This document shows, in pieces, positions 36,341 to 45,319 of a stretch of 64,000 bases of DNA. Both the position numbers and the translations under genes were made by a program. The stretch spans positions 15,260,501 through 15,324,500 of the forward strand of contig JAWQUS010000010.1 in NCBI GenBank assembly GCA_036365455.1, written 5' to 3'. Positions within the stretch are counted from its first letter, which is position 1; each line of letters starts with the position of its first letter. Origin of the DNA: Macrosoma leucophasiata (lineage: Eukaryota > Arthropoda > Insecta > Lepidoptera > Hedylidae). A model generated the notes under the pieces. That model had not been told where the DNA came from and searched no databases. It worked only from the letters and a program-made list of their open reading frames with translations.

Positions 36341-37563
36341 TTGATCTACAAATAATAGTTTAAATGTAAATAACCTTTGTACAACTTATTACTTATTATT
36401 ATTGGAATAAGATTTCATTTTCAAACCAGGTACAACAGTAACTGACTGCTAAAGCTCATTTAATAAAATAATTATAAGTCATTCATATTTCAAATATTTA
36501 AAAAGATCATTTGAATTGAAGGTAAAGTAATTTTCTTAGGCTATTCATATTGGCAGTGATGGAGGTACTTACCTACTGGAAATATGCACTGACATGAGTA
36601 AAGTTTTTTCTGTAAATTTAGGTAGGTAATTACAGAAAATTCTTTGTCAATAGTAGTTGTTAATTGCAACATATGTTGCAACTGCCAAGTTAGAAGGTTG
36701 AATAGTGTGTGGAGCATTACATGGATGTTAAATAGATTGTTATGTAACATAAATATGTAACTGCTGTCCTAATAAGTAGGTATATACATGTGATTTCTGC
36801 CATTGCAGCAAAAGATGTACTTATAAGGCCTGTAAAAAGTGATGATGAGTTGACTAGGTAAGTAATAAATTATATTTTAATTTTACTTTACCTAAAAAAA
36901 ATAATAAGATAGGCAACAATTAAACCATATAATTTATGTAATATATAAAATAATTTATTCATTAAACATTAATTATTAGTTCTGGTCCCTTAAATGGACC
37001 ACCCATTTATGATATTGCCACACATTAATGATCCTCCTGGAATAATACCAATATTTTATTTAAATATAAATTAAACAAATTATTAGTATTATTCTTCCTA
37101 ATCCTAGCACAGCTTTTTAAAATAGAAATACAACGAATTATTTTTAAAAGTTAACAAACATTATACCTATGTAGAATTTTTTTCATTTTTCGCAATAACA
37201 CATGCAAGTGAACTTTAGAAATTGAAGAAAAAATGGAAAGAAAAATGACTTCGGGCAGGAATCCAACCTGCAACCTTAGGATAACCAGTTCAGCCGCTTC
37301 AGCTGGATTATATGTTGTCTTTAGAACTTGTAGCTATTTTCCATGATTCATGATGATAAAGTACATAAACATTATGTATGTTAATGCACTGTATTAAATA
37401 CACAGATTATATTGAAGAACTGTATTATATAATGTGGACAATAACTGTTGAACATACTTAAACAAATAAGTCTTTGTTTCTAAAATTAACTAAAGGCCAC
37501 TAAGGTTAGGTACTTACAAAATCTACAAATTCGACAGGCTATAAACAAAAACATACCTTAATA
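36341..37563. other. Spacer between convergent genes, with a tRNA-like scrap
   Basis: No coding exon. At 37225-37315 there is a diverged relative of SINE-C (GGAAAGAAAAATGACTTCGG, minus-strand B-box-like GGTTGGATTCC). On the minus strand AAGGTATGT at 37561-37553 looks like a donor just after the torsin-like stop, so that gene could have a 3'-UTR intron. Confidence 0.5.
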
Positions 37564-38556
37564 TCAACTATATTTGGACATACTCATAGATTTTATCTTC
37601 GTATAGACACCTTTACATCCATCAAGTGTCACATTAAAATTTTTCATCAATTTATTCATATCTTCCTGAGTGATTTTCCTATCACCTAATTCATTTTCTA
37701 TACACTTCTTTAAATGTTCTTCAGTCAATGTTCTAAATTTGACAATCACTTTTAAAGCATTAATGTATTCAAAATGTTGTTCCAATTGTTTCTGAAATGT
37801 GTTGTCACAATTCTTAAAAATATGCCCCTCATTATTCTGACAATTGTAAACTAATATTACAGTCAAATTTCTTCCAAGCTGTTCACTTTTCACGACCATT
37901 TCTTTGATGAATTCCCTTATTTGCATATCGTTTTGATTTAAATCGTCAACAATGATCAAAGAAGATTGGCATAGTGTCAATCCAAACATTGTTTGAGGAT
38001 ATAATGCCTGCGACATAGTATAATGATAAACATTTGCATATTTCAATTTGTTTTCTAACATCAATGACATTGCATAAGTTTTGCCTACCCCAGTTCCACC
38101 GTAAATTATCAATAATTTTGTTAATGCATCAGCTTCAATTGTTGTGAACATTTCGGACAAAGCATGAGACTGGCCATGAATTTTGATGGATAAAATATCC
38201 CTCAGTTCCTTCAACTTGAAATCCTGACAGCATTCATATTGAATACTAGCTAAGATGGATATTAACAACACAATCAATGCCAAGGACACAATTATTATGG
38301 ACATATTATTATTTGCAGTACTTCTATTATCTGATACTGCAGCAGGAACTTTTCTGCGAGCCGCTAACTGTTCCGGACTAATGCAAGGTTTAACATCTGG
38401 TATTGGTTCGACAAACATACCTTCATTATCTCTCGTAGCTTGCAATTTGGGTTCATCTAGTTCATCAATATCTTTATCATCATGCGATATTTCCATAGCA
38501 TTAACAGAATTTGCGCTCAAATCTACATCCATAGGTTCGCAGCTAGTATCAGCCAT
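37564..38556 (-). CDS. Torsin-family AAA+ protein with N-terminal domain and membrane anchor
   Basis: A 330-residue protein in one exon. The start chosen is ATG 38556 (MADTSC), preceded by AAAA in good context; an in-frame ATG 57 nt upstream would add 19 basic residues. Residues 1-84 are acidic and hydrophilic; 85-104 form one strong hydrophobic segment (MSIIIVSLALIVLLISILAS); the rest resembles a torsin AAA+ domain. It has an IHGQSHA block where torsins have LFGQHLA, a Walker A GGTGVGKT (153-160), a Walker B IIVDD (201-205), a TLTEEHLKKCI helix like the torsin YKHLKMCI, and a C-terminal GCK (313-315), a torsin sensor-2 signature. Torsins are ATPases of the ER and nuclear-envelope lumen that need LAP1/LULL1-type partners. 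Oddities: no signal peptide, an anchored type-II-like layout more like a LAP1 or TOR4A than a soluble torsin, and Asp in place of the Walker B Glu. Exact orthology is uncertain. Confidence 0.82.
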   Translation of the reverse strand: MADTSCEPMDVDLSANSVNAMEISHDDKDIDELDEPKLQATRDNEGMFVEPIPDVKPCISPEQLAARRKVPAAVSDNRSTANNNMSIIIVSLALIVLLISILASIQYECCQDFKLKELRDILSIKIHGQSHALSEMFTTIEADALTKLLIIYGGTGVGKTYAMSLMLENKLKYANVYHYTMSQALYPQTMFGLTLCQSSLIIVDDLNQNDMQIREFIKEMVVKSEQLGRNLTVILVYNCQNNEGHIFKNCDNTFQKQLEQHFEYINALKVIVKFRTLTEEHLKKCIENELGDRKITQEDMNKLMKNFNVTLDGCKGVYTKIKSMSMSKYS

Positions 38557-38856
38557 TTTTACACTTTTAGAATATTCGATGAATTTCCATTTTTTAAAAT
38601 GTATTTTCTTCACCTCTTCACTTGTGATATTATTTTTGGAGGAGTATTTCCTCTCTTAGTAATTTATTTCAATAGCTATATACATAAAATAGCTTTCTTT
38701 TATAATTAGGAGTTCTGTAATTGCTGTGCCGTCGATTTATGTTTTATTTTCTAGGCAAATAGTTAATAAAAAAATATTTTCGTTCGAACAAACGGATTAT
38801 AGTGTCATTGTCATCGTGACACAGCAAACTTCAAATGTCATGTCATCGTGTCAATT
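38557..38856 (-). promoter_or_regulatory. 5' flank of the torsin-like gene
   Basis: Upstream of the start codon on the minus strand; includes an upstream in-frame ATG at 38613 and AT-rich sequence. No TATA box in a convincing position. An I-type LINE inserted only 310 bp upstream of the start codon and may have displaced older promoter sequence. Confidence 0.35.
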
Positions 38857-38866
38857 AAAAATAAAG

Positions 38867-39830
38867 TTTTTTTTTTTTTTTTTTTATTCTCCATTTAAAG
38901 AGCTTGGTCAGAGACCATGACGCTCTATACGTTCAGATGAATTACATTCTTCATTTAAAAAAAAAAAAATTAAACAACATTAGCTCATTGACAATTGATA
39001 TAGTTGCAACAGTATTCTGGCGTCATCCGTAGTAGGATCTGCCAGGACACTGTTGCAATGTCCTATTTCTAATGAAGCCCTGCGATGAGCCTCACCTCGA
39101 ACACATTCAACCAAAATATGGTATACGTCTTCCACTTTACCACATATACTACAATTAGGGGTATCAGATTGACTCATTAAGAATTTAAACTTATTAAATG
39201 GCACATGTCCGGAGCGAAGTCTCATCATTGTGACAAGTTCTTTCCTGGACAGGGCACACTCGGTCATCCATGGAGACCTCAACGGTTCCGGCTGTATTGT
39301 TCTATACCAGATGCCACATTCACGGGAATGTAGATCAAAGAACTCCTTCCATAATTCTACACAGTACTTTTTAACTTTATTTATGGTATCAGAGTAGAAT
39401 GGCAAGATGTCTATCTGAACTCCATCTGAGGTTGCTTCTTTCGCTAATTGATCAGCCATTTCATTACCACTAAACCCTGTATGTGCTGGTATCCACTGAA
39501 TATTGACATTTTTACCGTTTTTTCTAAATTTCTGAATCAAATCTAAAATTGTATAAGCTATCGGAACACCTCGATAAGTCGAGGTACACCGAGCTATATG
39601 TTGAATGGAACTCTTAGAGTCCGTGAACACAACTATGTTGTTTGCTTCAACAGTCTCTGCATATGACAGTGCTTCCTGGATCGCTAACAGCTCCACTGCC
39701 ATGATAGATATTTCAGATTCAATTCTAAAACGCATATTAACATTCAGCTGTGGGTCGAAAAAGGCAGCACCTCTTGACTCCTGCTCGATCGAGCCATCTG
39801 TATATAATTGATAAAAATTAGGGTAATGGT
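38867..39830 (-). mobile_element. I-superfamily LINE, 5'-truncated, exact target duplication
   Basis: Minus-strand insertion with a poly(A) tail (T-run at 38867-38886) and a 10-12 bp target duplication, AAAAATAAAG(TT), at 38857-38868 and 39831-39842. Only the RNase H region, the C-terminal zinc knuckle and the 3' UTR remain. An RNase H domain in a non-LTR element points to the I superfamily rather than Jockey or R1. Confidence 0.9.
38980..39828 (-). pseudogene. LINE ORF2 C-terminus: RNase H domain plus zinc knuckle
   Basis: An open frame from the 5' truncation point to the stop. All four RNase H catalytic acids are in place: YTDGS, then MAVELLAIQEA, FTDSKSS and GNEMADQLA. The C-terminal part has CSICG...H...C (CSICGKVEDVYHILVEC), the zinc knuckle typical of these elements. 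There is no internal stop, so the insertion is probably recent; it lacks the endonuclease and reverse transcriptase and is not a working gene. Confidence 0.88.
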
Positions 39831-39899
39831 AAAAATAAAGTTAATGGCACGGCTATTACGCATATTGCCAGTGTCAAGTAAAACGATATTTCGTATTCG

Positions 39900-39935
39900 T
39901 ATAAAAGCAGCGTTAAAGTGAGAATCAGTCAGTCA
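39900..39935 (+). promoter_or_regulatory. Core promoter: TATA box with tandem initiators
   Basis: TATAAAAG at 39900-39907 followed by TCAGTCAGTCAGTCA from 39925. The arthropod initiator TCAGT starts at 39925 and 39929, putting the TATA box 27-31 bp upstream of +1. The first ATG is at 40035 (MATSLEDFTIKFWKQPERP), opening a 33-codon frame before a stop. It could be a truncated gene, a first exon, or a retroelement promoter; nothing downstream identifies it. Confidence 0.45.
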
Positions 39936-40263
39936 GTCAACCATATACTATGTCAGTCAAGTGCTGTTACTGTCACAGAATGCTGATTGGTCTGTACAAT
40001 CAGTTTTCAGTAATTCAGTAATTCGAGTAAAGCGATGGCTACTTCACTAGAAGATTTTACAATTAAGTTTTGGAAGCAACCTGAAAGGCCGTGTTTTCGC
40101 GCTGTTATTCTATTTCACTATACATGGGCACTGTAATAAACCTTTATCAAACAAAATGCCACCCACTTTATTTACTAGAACTCAAAAATAAACCAAGAAA
40201 ACGAAATAAAATAAGAGCACCACACACTCTTTCAAGGTTCCCGCCAAAACCCATCGGTCCAAT

Positions 40264-40315
40264 CCATAGAGCAACGCGGGCTCCCGGTCGCGGCGACCGG
40301 AGGGGAGTAGCCATA
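40264..40315 (+). repeat. Left arm of a 52-bp inverted repeat
   Basis: Starts CCATAGAGCAACGCGGGC and ends GGAGGGGAGTAGCCATA, with the internal palindrome CCGGTCGCGGCGACCGG. It matches the reverse complement of 43707-43759 at about 49 of 53 positions. The two arms face each other across 3.4 kb. Confidence 0.75.
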
Positions 40316-40407
40316 CGCCGGCTTTCCCCTCTGTTGAAGTATAAGATTAAATGCTTTAAAGAATCCTGTGCGTATAATAAAACTAGTTGCAGCTGGACTG
40401 CTCATTA

Positions 40408-40908
40408 CATATCGATAAACTACAAAGGATACAAAACCGATTTATGCGAAACGCAACGGGCGCGCCCCGATACGTTCGCAATATTGACCTTCATAAAGAC
40501 CTTGAGTTACCAACGATATCTCACTACTTTAAGTGCGCGTCGCGACGCTACTTTGACAAAGCACCGCACCACCCGAACCCACTAGTCGTACAAGCGTGCA
40601 ACTATATCCCCAAAAATATCCCCACAACTTCCCGGAGGAAGGTCACGAGAAGGCCTCGCCATGTACTTGGCGACCCCGATGACGAGTTTACCGTCAGCAA
40701 CCCCCTTCTGTCAGAAGAGGACTCCCGCACACTGAACATACAGTCACACACCACACCGATACACCGTCCGCGCCGGCGCCGACGAGGAGCCATATTTATT
40801 ACGGCCAGCGCACGTTCTGCCGTGCGCAGGCCAAGTCCGAGCAACGAATTAACCCCCCTGGCAGACGCCCTAAGCCGAGGCCCGTACCTCGTTCGGAGGT
40901 GCCCTTAG
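40408..40908 (+). pseudogene. LINE reverse transcriptase C-terminus
   Basis: An open frame from the truncation point: HIDKLQRIQNRFMRNATGAP then RYVRNIDLHKDLELPTI. This is the conserved segment C-terminal to the reverse transcriptase in Jockey- and R1-type elements (IDKLQ..QNR.LR...GAP.YVRN..LH.DL.LPTI). It is followed by an Arg/Pro-rich tail and a stop at 40906. No RNase H, unlike the neighbouring insertion, so the two come from different LINE families. Confidence 0.85.
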
Positions 40909-41090
40909 GCTCGTCGCCACCCTCCCCCCACGCAGTGGGCACTACAGTGCGGCCGCAAGGCACTCGCGCTGAAGTGCCAACTACGTTAATCCAGGCCGAG
41001 CTCCCATAGGAGCTATGCGCCTCTTATGCCCGGTTACGCTGTAGAGGCACTTTGCCCACAGTAACACTGTACTTTCGAAAAAAAAAAAAA
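40408..41090 (+). mobile_element. Jockey/R1-type LINE 3' end, exact target duplication
   Basis: A plus-strand 5'-truncated insertion with an A-tail at 41078-41090 and an exact 10-bp target duplication CTGCTCATTA at 40398-40407 and 41091-41100. Much more GC-rich than its flanks. Coding remnant described separately; the 3' UTR is GC-rich (GCTCGTCGCCACCCTCCCCC). Confidence 0.9.
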
Positions 41091-41100
41091 CTGCTCATTA

Positions 41101-41636
41101 GACTAAATCTAGTTGTGCGACTGAACGGACGCCCAAAAACATGCTGATTTGCATTACATGTGTTGTTTACTGTAAAAAGAGATCTAACTCATCAAGCTTA
41201 AGGTATAAAATGCCATATTATCGGTCGTGTTGTTTCGGACTGATATAAACAACACAGTCGGGCGCAATGTTTGGTTTGCCTTATACGATACGGGGATCGG
41301 TCGAGCGACTGTTCCGAGTTCGTTTCCGAGAAGCCGCTGTCGCCGGTGCCGCTTATCGATAGTGTTGTTGTTGGTTTGTGGATAGTTATCGATAAATATT
41401 GCAAAAGAGTCTTATATACAGAGACATTTTTGAGATTAAATTTTCTTATTAATATATTATGTTGTAGTTGTATTCGCCACAAGCTGCTCTGGGCCACCGT
41501 TATTAGTTATTACTATTCGCTCATTTATTCTTGTTCTTATTCAGTATTTTTAACATACATAGTAGTCATAAAATACAAATACATTTAAAAAAATAAAATT
41601 ATTACATTTTTGTAATATTGTGGGTTTTATTTTAAT
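41101..41636. promoter_or_regulatory. GC-richer patch with two DRE-like sites
   Basis: Contains GGGGATCGGTCGAGCGACTG, CCGCTGTCGCCGGTGCCGCT and two TATCGATA-type sites (TTATCGATAG near 41357 and TTATCGATAA near 41387), motifs bound by DREF in flies. It may be a housekeeping-type promoter, but no exon can be attached to it. Confidence 0.25.
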
Positions 41637-42004
41637 ACTAGCTGTGCCCGCGACTTCCTTCGCGTGGAAAAGTGACTTTGGGCAGCTTTATTGAATATAA
41701 ATTTAGGTAAATTTTGGATCATAAACACTTTATCTGGTTTACGTTAATGCTTCTCTCTACATGATATTGTATAGACACATTGATGGCCATCGGAGATGAA
41801 AGCACATAGGCTGCTAGTATTGCAAACACGTGACAGAGTCACATGTAACGGACCGAGCGAAAATCTAAACTAATATTATAAAGCTGAAGAGTTTGTTTGT
41901 TTGTGTGAACGCGCTAATATCAGAAACAAATGGTCCGATTTGAAAAAATCTTTCTATATTAGACAGTTCATTTATCGAGGAAGGCTTGAGACTATATATC
42001 ATCA
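41637..42004. repeat. Dispersed repeats, CCCGCGACTTC and GAGCGGAGCAC types
   Basis: Begins CTAGCTGTGCCCGCGACTTC, CTTCGCGTGGAA, a very common lepidopteran repeat end (inverse form near 4690 and 13270). It is followed at 41870-42030 by TTTGTGTGAACGCGCTAATA, CAAATGGTCCGATTTGA and AATAGGAGCGGAGCACCATG. Two old elements seem to abut. Confidence 0.55.
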
Positions 42005-42342
42005 CGCTAAGACGAATAGGAGCGGAGCACCATGAACCATCAACGCCACTAACGCCACCAATGCCGTCAACACTACTAACGCCAACAACACCATCAACGC
42101 CACCAACATTATCAACGCCACCAACGCCTCCAACGCCACTAACAAATTGTCAAGGCCGGTCGTGCTCTAATATTGAATCACAAACAATGGAGGATTCGTT
42201 TGATTCCGACGAAGTATCGTGCGATACATCGCTATTGACGCAATTGACTTGCATCCAAAATGAAGATGAAGAAGAAGCAGGAGAAGATGAAAAAGAAGCA
42301 GGGGAAGAAGAACAAGAAGAACAAGAATTTGAAACTTACTAA
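41986..42342 (+). other. Open frame of Thr/Pro repeats and acidic tail, doubtful
   Basis: A 118-codon frame whose first half overlaps a dispersed repeat and then runs through a degenerate 9-bp minisatellite (ACGCCACCA type, 42043-42148) coding Thr-Pro repeats. The end is a Glu-rich tract. The middle (MEDSFDSDEVSCDTSLLTQL) looks protein-like, but no family is recognised. A chance frame over a minisatellite is more likely than a gene. Confidence 0.25.
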
Positions 42343-43178
42343 TCAGACGAGTGAACTTCAACACTTTTTTTTAAATTTACATCGCTTTGATCTTTTCCAA
42401 TCTTCGAAAATTTCCGTTATTTTGCAATAGTTTTACATTAAACAGGATCACAACTGACCCGTGGAGTAGGCACCACTGGGGAAACCACATTAAAAAAAAC
42501 GCGCTAAGTACACTACCTCATAGGTGGCGTGGAAAAGTGTGCATATTGTGACGATAACAACTTTTAAAACTTTTTGAATCGTTATATCTCAGAAACGGTG
42601 GCTCGTAAAAAAAAGTATTGATACATTTTTTATAGATAATTTTATGATCTACAATTTTGCCTGGGATACTTTTATGATTAAACTTACCGTTTTGCTGAAA
42701 ATCGCAAAATCTCTTTTTTTTACCTTTGACCTTGAATATTTTTTTTCCATACACGGGAATGATGGGGAACTTCTAGACATTGCTTATAATTATGATTTGA
42801 ACAATTTCACTGAAATTCAGCTTGTTGGGACTTTATGTAACCTCACTCTCATTTTTTGGTTTAAATTGACCGGACTATACCTACGTGCGCATAACGCGAC
42901 AAGATTATTTGTTAAATTGGTAGTACATAATAAATAAAGTCCATCTTTATAATAATACAAAGTGTACCTATTTCATTTAAACCTTATTTCCCAGAGTTAA
43001 GTAATTTGTCGATAAAATTTATCGACACTTGTCACAACTATGGTTTTTAGGACTTGTCGATGTAGTTGCATCATTCCATTACAATATTATGACACGGAAT
43101 GATTACATGTGTGTGTAAAATTGTTGGTGTGTTTTGTTAAAGTCAAGGTTTCGTAGTAATAGACGATTTTTGTTGTGT
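42343..43178. other. Gene-free stretch
   Basis: No exon recognised. The 42540-42790 part (CGTTATATCTCAGAAACGGT, CCTTTGACCTTGAATATTTT) has the look of a dispersed repeat, unassigned. Confidence 0.4.
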
Positions 43179-43635
43179 GGGGCCGTTCAAGTATTACGTG
43201 AGCACTATGGGGGGGCGGGGGGGTCTTTGATCTGCTTATTTTGGATGACATGGGGGGTAGGGGAGTCTAGATGATGATTACGTCATCGGTAGTTATTTAC
43301 TTTTTTACAAGAATGGCAACCCTCACATTGTCTTTGCTTGAAAACGAAACGCTTTTTCGGGGATTCCCGCAAATAATGCATACGTTTAGGCACTCGCTTC
43401 AGACCCGAGTAGAGGAACTACCGCGCGCTGGGGGTAACTTAAAAATTATCCAAAAATTCACTTATAAAAAATCATATAAAAAAACTAAAACGATAAAAAA
43501 AACAATACATTAATTGAAAAATGTTTACGTAAGCAAGGGGGGAGGGGGTAAGAGCTTCGCTTACTTTTGCTGACAAGGGGGATGGGGGGGTAAAGATTTG
43601 TAATAAATCTGCTTACGTAATACTTGAACGGCCCC
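43179..43635. mobile_element. 457-bp MITE with exact 5-bp target duplication
   Basis: Inverted ends GGGGCCGTTCAAGTATTACG and CGTAATACTTGAACGGCCCC are exact over 20 bp and are flanked by TGTGT at 43174-43178 and 43636-43640. Subterminal G-runs (GGGGGGGCGGGGGGG and GGGGGATGGGGGGG) are a striking feature. No transposase. The superfamily is not settled from the 5-bp duplication alone. Confidence 0.85.
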
Positions 43636-43706
43636 TGTGTGAATTTAAGAAAGTGTGTGTTCCCCCCGCAAAAAATGGCAGGCTATTTTGCTTCGGTAAA
43701 ACACGC

Positions 43707-43759
43707 TATGGCTACTCCCCTCCGGTCCGCCGCGACCGGTGGCCCGCGTTGCTCTATGG
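43707..43759 (-). repeat. Right arm of the inverted repeat
   Basis: Reverse complement of 40264-40315 with four or so differences (TATGGCTACTCCCCTCCGG ... GCGTTGCTCTATGG). The segment between the arms holds the Jockey-type LINE, the DRE-containing patch and the 457-bp MITE. Confidence 0.75.
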
Positions 43760-44170
43760 TCCCATCGTGTCAATTTGTGTCAATCAATGTCAACCATAGA
43801 TCTGTACATTAACATTTTCTTCAGACTGTGTCTGTACCACACCGCGGACACTCCGCCAAAATTCCATACAAACGCTTAATTTGTATAATACACAGCCATC
43901 AATCAGTGTCGTGTATTTACACGTACACCTGTGTGCGTGGTACGTACAAATTACAACTGTCTAATCATCATTCCTCCCTCCGCGCGCGAAGCGCAACAAA
44001 CGGGTGGGGATGGTTCGGGGGTCGAGGAATGTCCTCCTTCCCCGGGCCTATCTGCCCCCGAGACGTCGGGGGCGTGGTCCTATACGGGAGATGCTGGCAC
44101 GCAGAGGAACTCGCTGAAGGAGACTTCGTACACTTTTTTTTTATTTGTTATTATTTTTATATTTTTATTT
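43760..44170. other. GC-rich unassigned segment
   Basis: The part at 43970-44120 is unusually GC-rich (CCTCCGCGCGCGAAGCGCAA, CCCCGAGACGTCGGGGGCG). Two overlapping frames are open here but neither has a recognised domain. It may be the 5' part of a retroelement. Confidence 0.35.
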
Positions 44171-44200
44171 TATTTAAAGAAAAATGGAAAGAAAAATTTG

Positions 44201-44274
44201 ACTTCAGGCGAGACTCGAACTCGCGGCCTACTGGGAGTCTAGTCCAGCCGCTCTTCCAACTGAGCTACTGAAGT
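44201..44274 (-). ncRNA. tRNA-like domain of SINE-C, left arm
   Basis: Same 74-nt tRNA-like fold as at 19458-19531 with acceptor ACTTCAG/CTGAAGT, T-arm GCGAG/CTCGC, and A-box-like TAGCTCAGTTGGAAGAG. The T-run CAAATTTTTCTTT follows the 3' end. Anticodon loop oversized. Confidence 0.55.
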
Positions 44275-44671
44275 CCTGCCCGATTTGTCAAATCTTTCCT
44301 TCACATTTATTGCATTGCTTTATGGTAGCAGCAGCGCCATCTATTGCCAAACTATGCTAGTTAGGCAACCAATATAATAGACTTTGCAGTTTATTGAATA
44401 TCGTAAAGAAGTAAGTAAGTATTGAGTCTCGCCTGAAGTCAAATTTTTCTTTCCATTTTTCTTTAAATAAAATATGTTTCACAAGCATGTGTTAATGCGA
44501 ATTAATATAAAACAATTATTAAGAGTAAAAGCGACTTCTTTACGATATTCAATAAACTGCAAAGTCTATTATATCGGTTGCCTAACTAGCATAGTTTGGC
44601 AATAGATGGCGCTGCTGCTACCATAAAGCAATGCAATAAATGTAAAGGAAAGATTTGACAAATCGGGCAGG

Positions 44672-44745
44672 ACTTCAGTAGCTCAGTTGGAAGAGCGGCT
44701 GGACTAGATTCCTAGTAGGCCGCGAGTTCGAGTCTCGCCTGAAGT
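44672..44745 (+). ncRNA. tRNA-like domain of SINE-C, right arm
   Basis: The cleanest plus-strand copy. The acceptor and T stems are perfect and the D stem is GCTC/GAGC. The anticodon arm reads GCTGGACTAGATTCCTAGT, which pairs poorly or only with a 9-nt loop. A Pol III-style T-run starts 5 nt after the acceptor stem. Confidence 0.55.
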
Positions 44746-44830
44746 CAAATTTTTCTTTCCATTTTTCTTTAAATAAAATATGTTTCACAAGCATGTGTAA
44801 ATGCGAAATAATATACAACAATTATATTTT

Positions 44831-45319
44831 TATTGTTTATTATTATATTTTTTTTGTATTTTTTTTTTAGATTTTTAACTCTTTTCTTTGTTTTATGATT
44901 TTTTTTGGTTTTTAATTTTTTTTAACAAATTACTAACCGTCGCCCATAAGAGGGGAGGAGGTTGAGTGATACGGGGAAATCGGGCGGGACGTCGAAGTGT
45001 CATTCTATACTATACGTAGTATTATTACTTTTTCTCTGACTGTACCATCATTAAAATTCGTGCAGTTCTGCAACCAAAGAGTATGTTATCACTATGCCTG
45101 CAACCACTTGTGGCATCCCATCCTTGTTTTTTCTAATGAAAATATTATTGAAAACGGAATTTGTTCCTGTTTGAAATGTTGGAAAGAAGGTTCACTAAGG
45201 AAGGTTTATATCTTTAATAAATGCTGCCCGTGCGAAGCCGGGGCAGGTCGTTAATTTAATATGAATGGCATTTTAACTATTTTTAATAACACGACTGGGC
45301 TGCACAAGCAGTTAAATTT
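44831..45319. other. Gene-free stretch
   Basis: T-rich 44825-44930, then unassigned sequence ending in a repeat terminus CTGCCCGTGCGAAGCCGGGG at 45224-45243. No exon recognised. Confidence 0.45.

Larger units (their letters stand above)
44171..44830. mobile_element. Inverted pair of SINE-C units
   Basis: Two arms of about 241 bp, 44171-44411 (minus) and 44535-44775 (plus), are near-perfect reverse complements around a 123-bp spacer. The spacer itself contains a third partial unit in plus orientation: GAGTCTCGCCTGAAGTCAAA at 44424 through AAAACAATTATTAAGAGTAA. So a plus-strand 1.3-unit head-to-tail array is joined to an inverted unit. Any transcript across it would form a very long hairpin. 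Confidence 0.85.

Noticed and set aside
38255..38659. Plus-strand 134-codon frame over the torsin-like gene
   Set aside because: Antisense to the AAA+ gene whose Walker A, Walker B and GCK motifs are clear on the minus strand.
40091..40585. 164-codon plus frame overlapping the Jockey-type LINE
   Set aside because: Runs through the inverted-repeat arm and then the LINE in a different frame from the conserved reverse transcriptase tail.
42043..42148. A coding Thr-Pro repeat protein
   Set aside because: The region is a degenerate 9-bp minisatellite following a dispersed repeat; the open frame is most simply explained by the repeat unit being a multiple of three.
44672..44745. A functional tRNA gene
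   Set aside because: The anticodon arm does not form a standard 5-bp stem and 7-nt loop and the sequence is embedded in a dispersed repeat present four times here.
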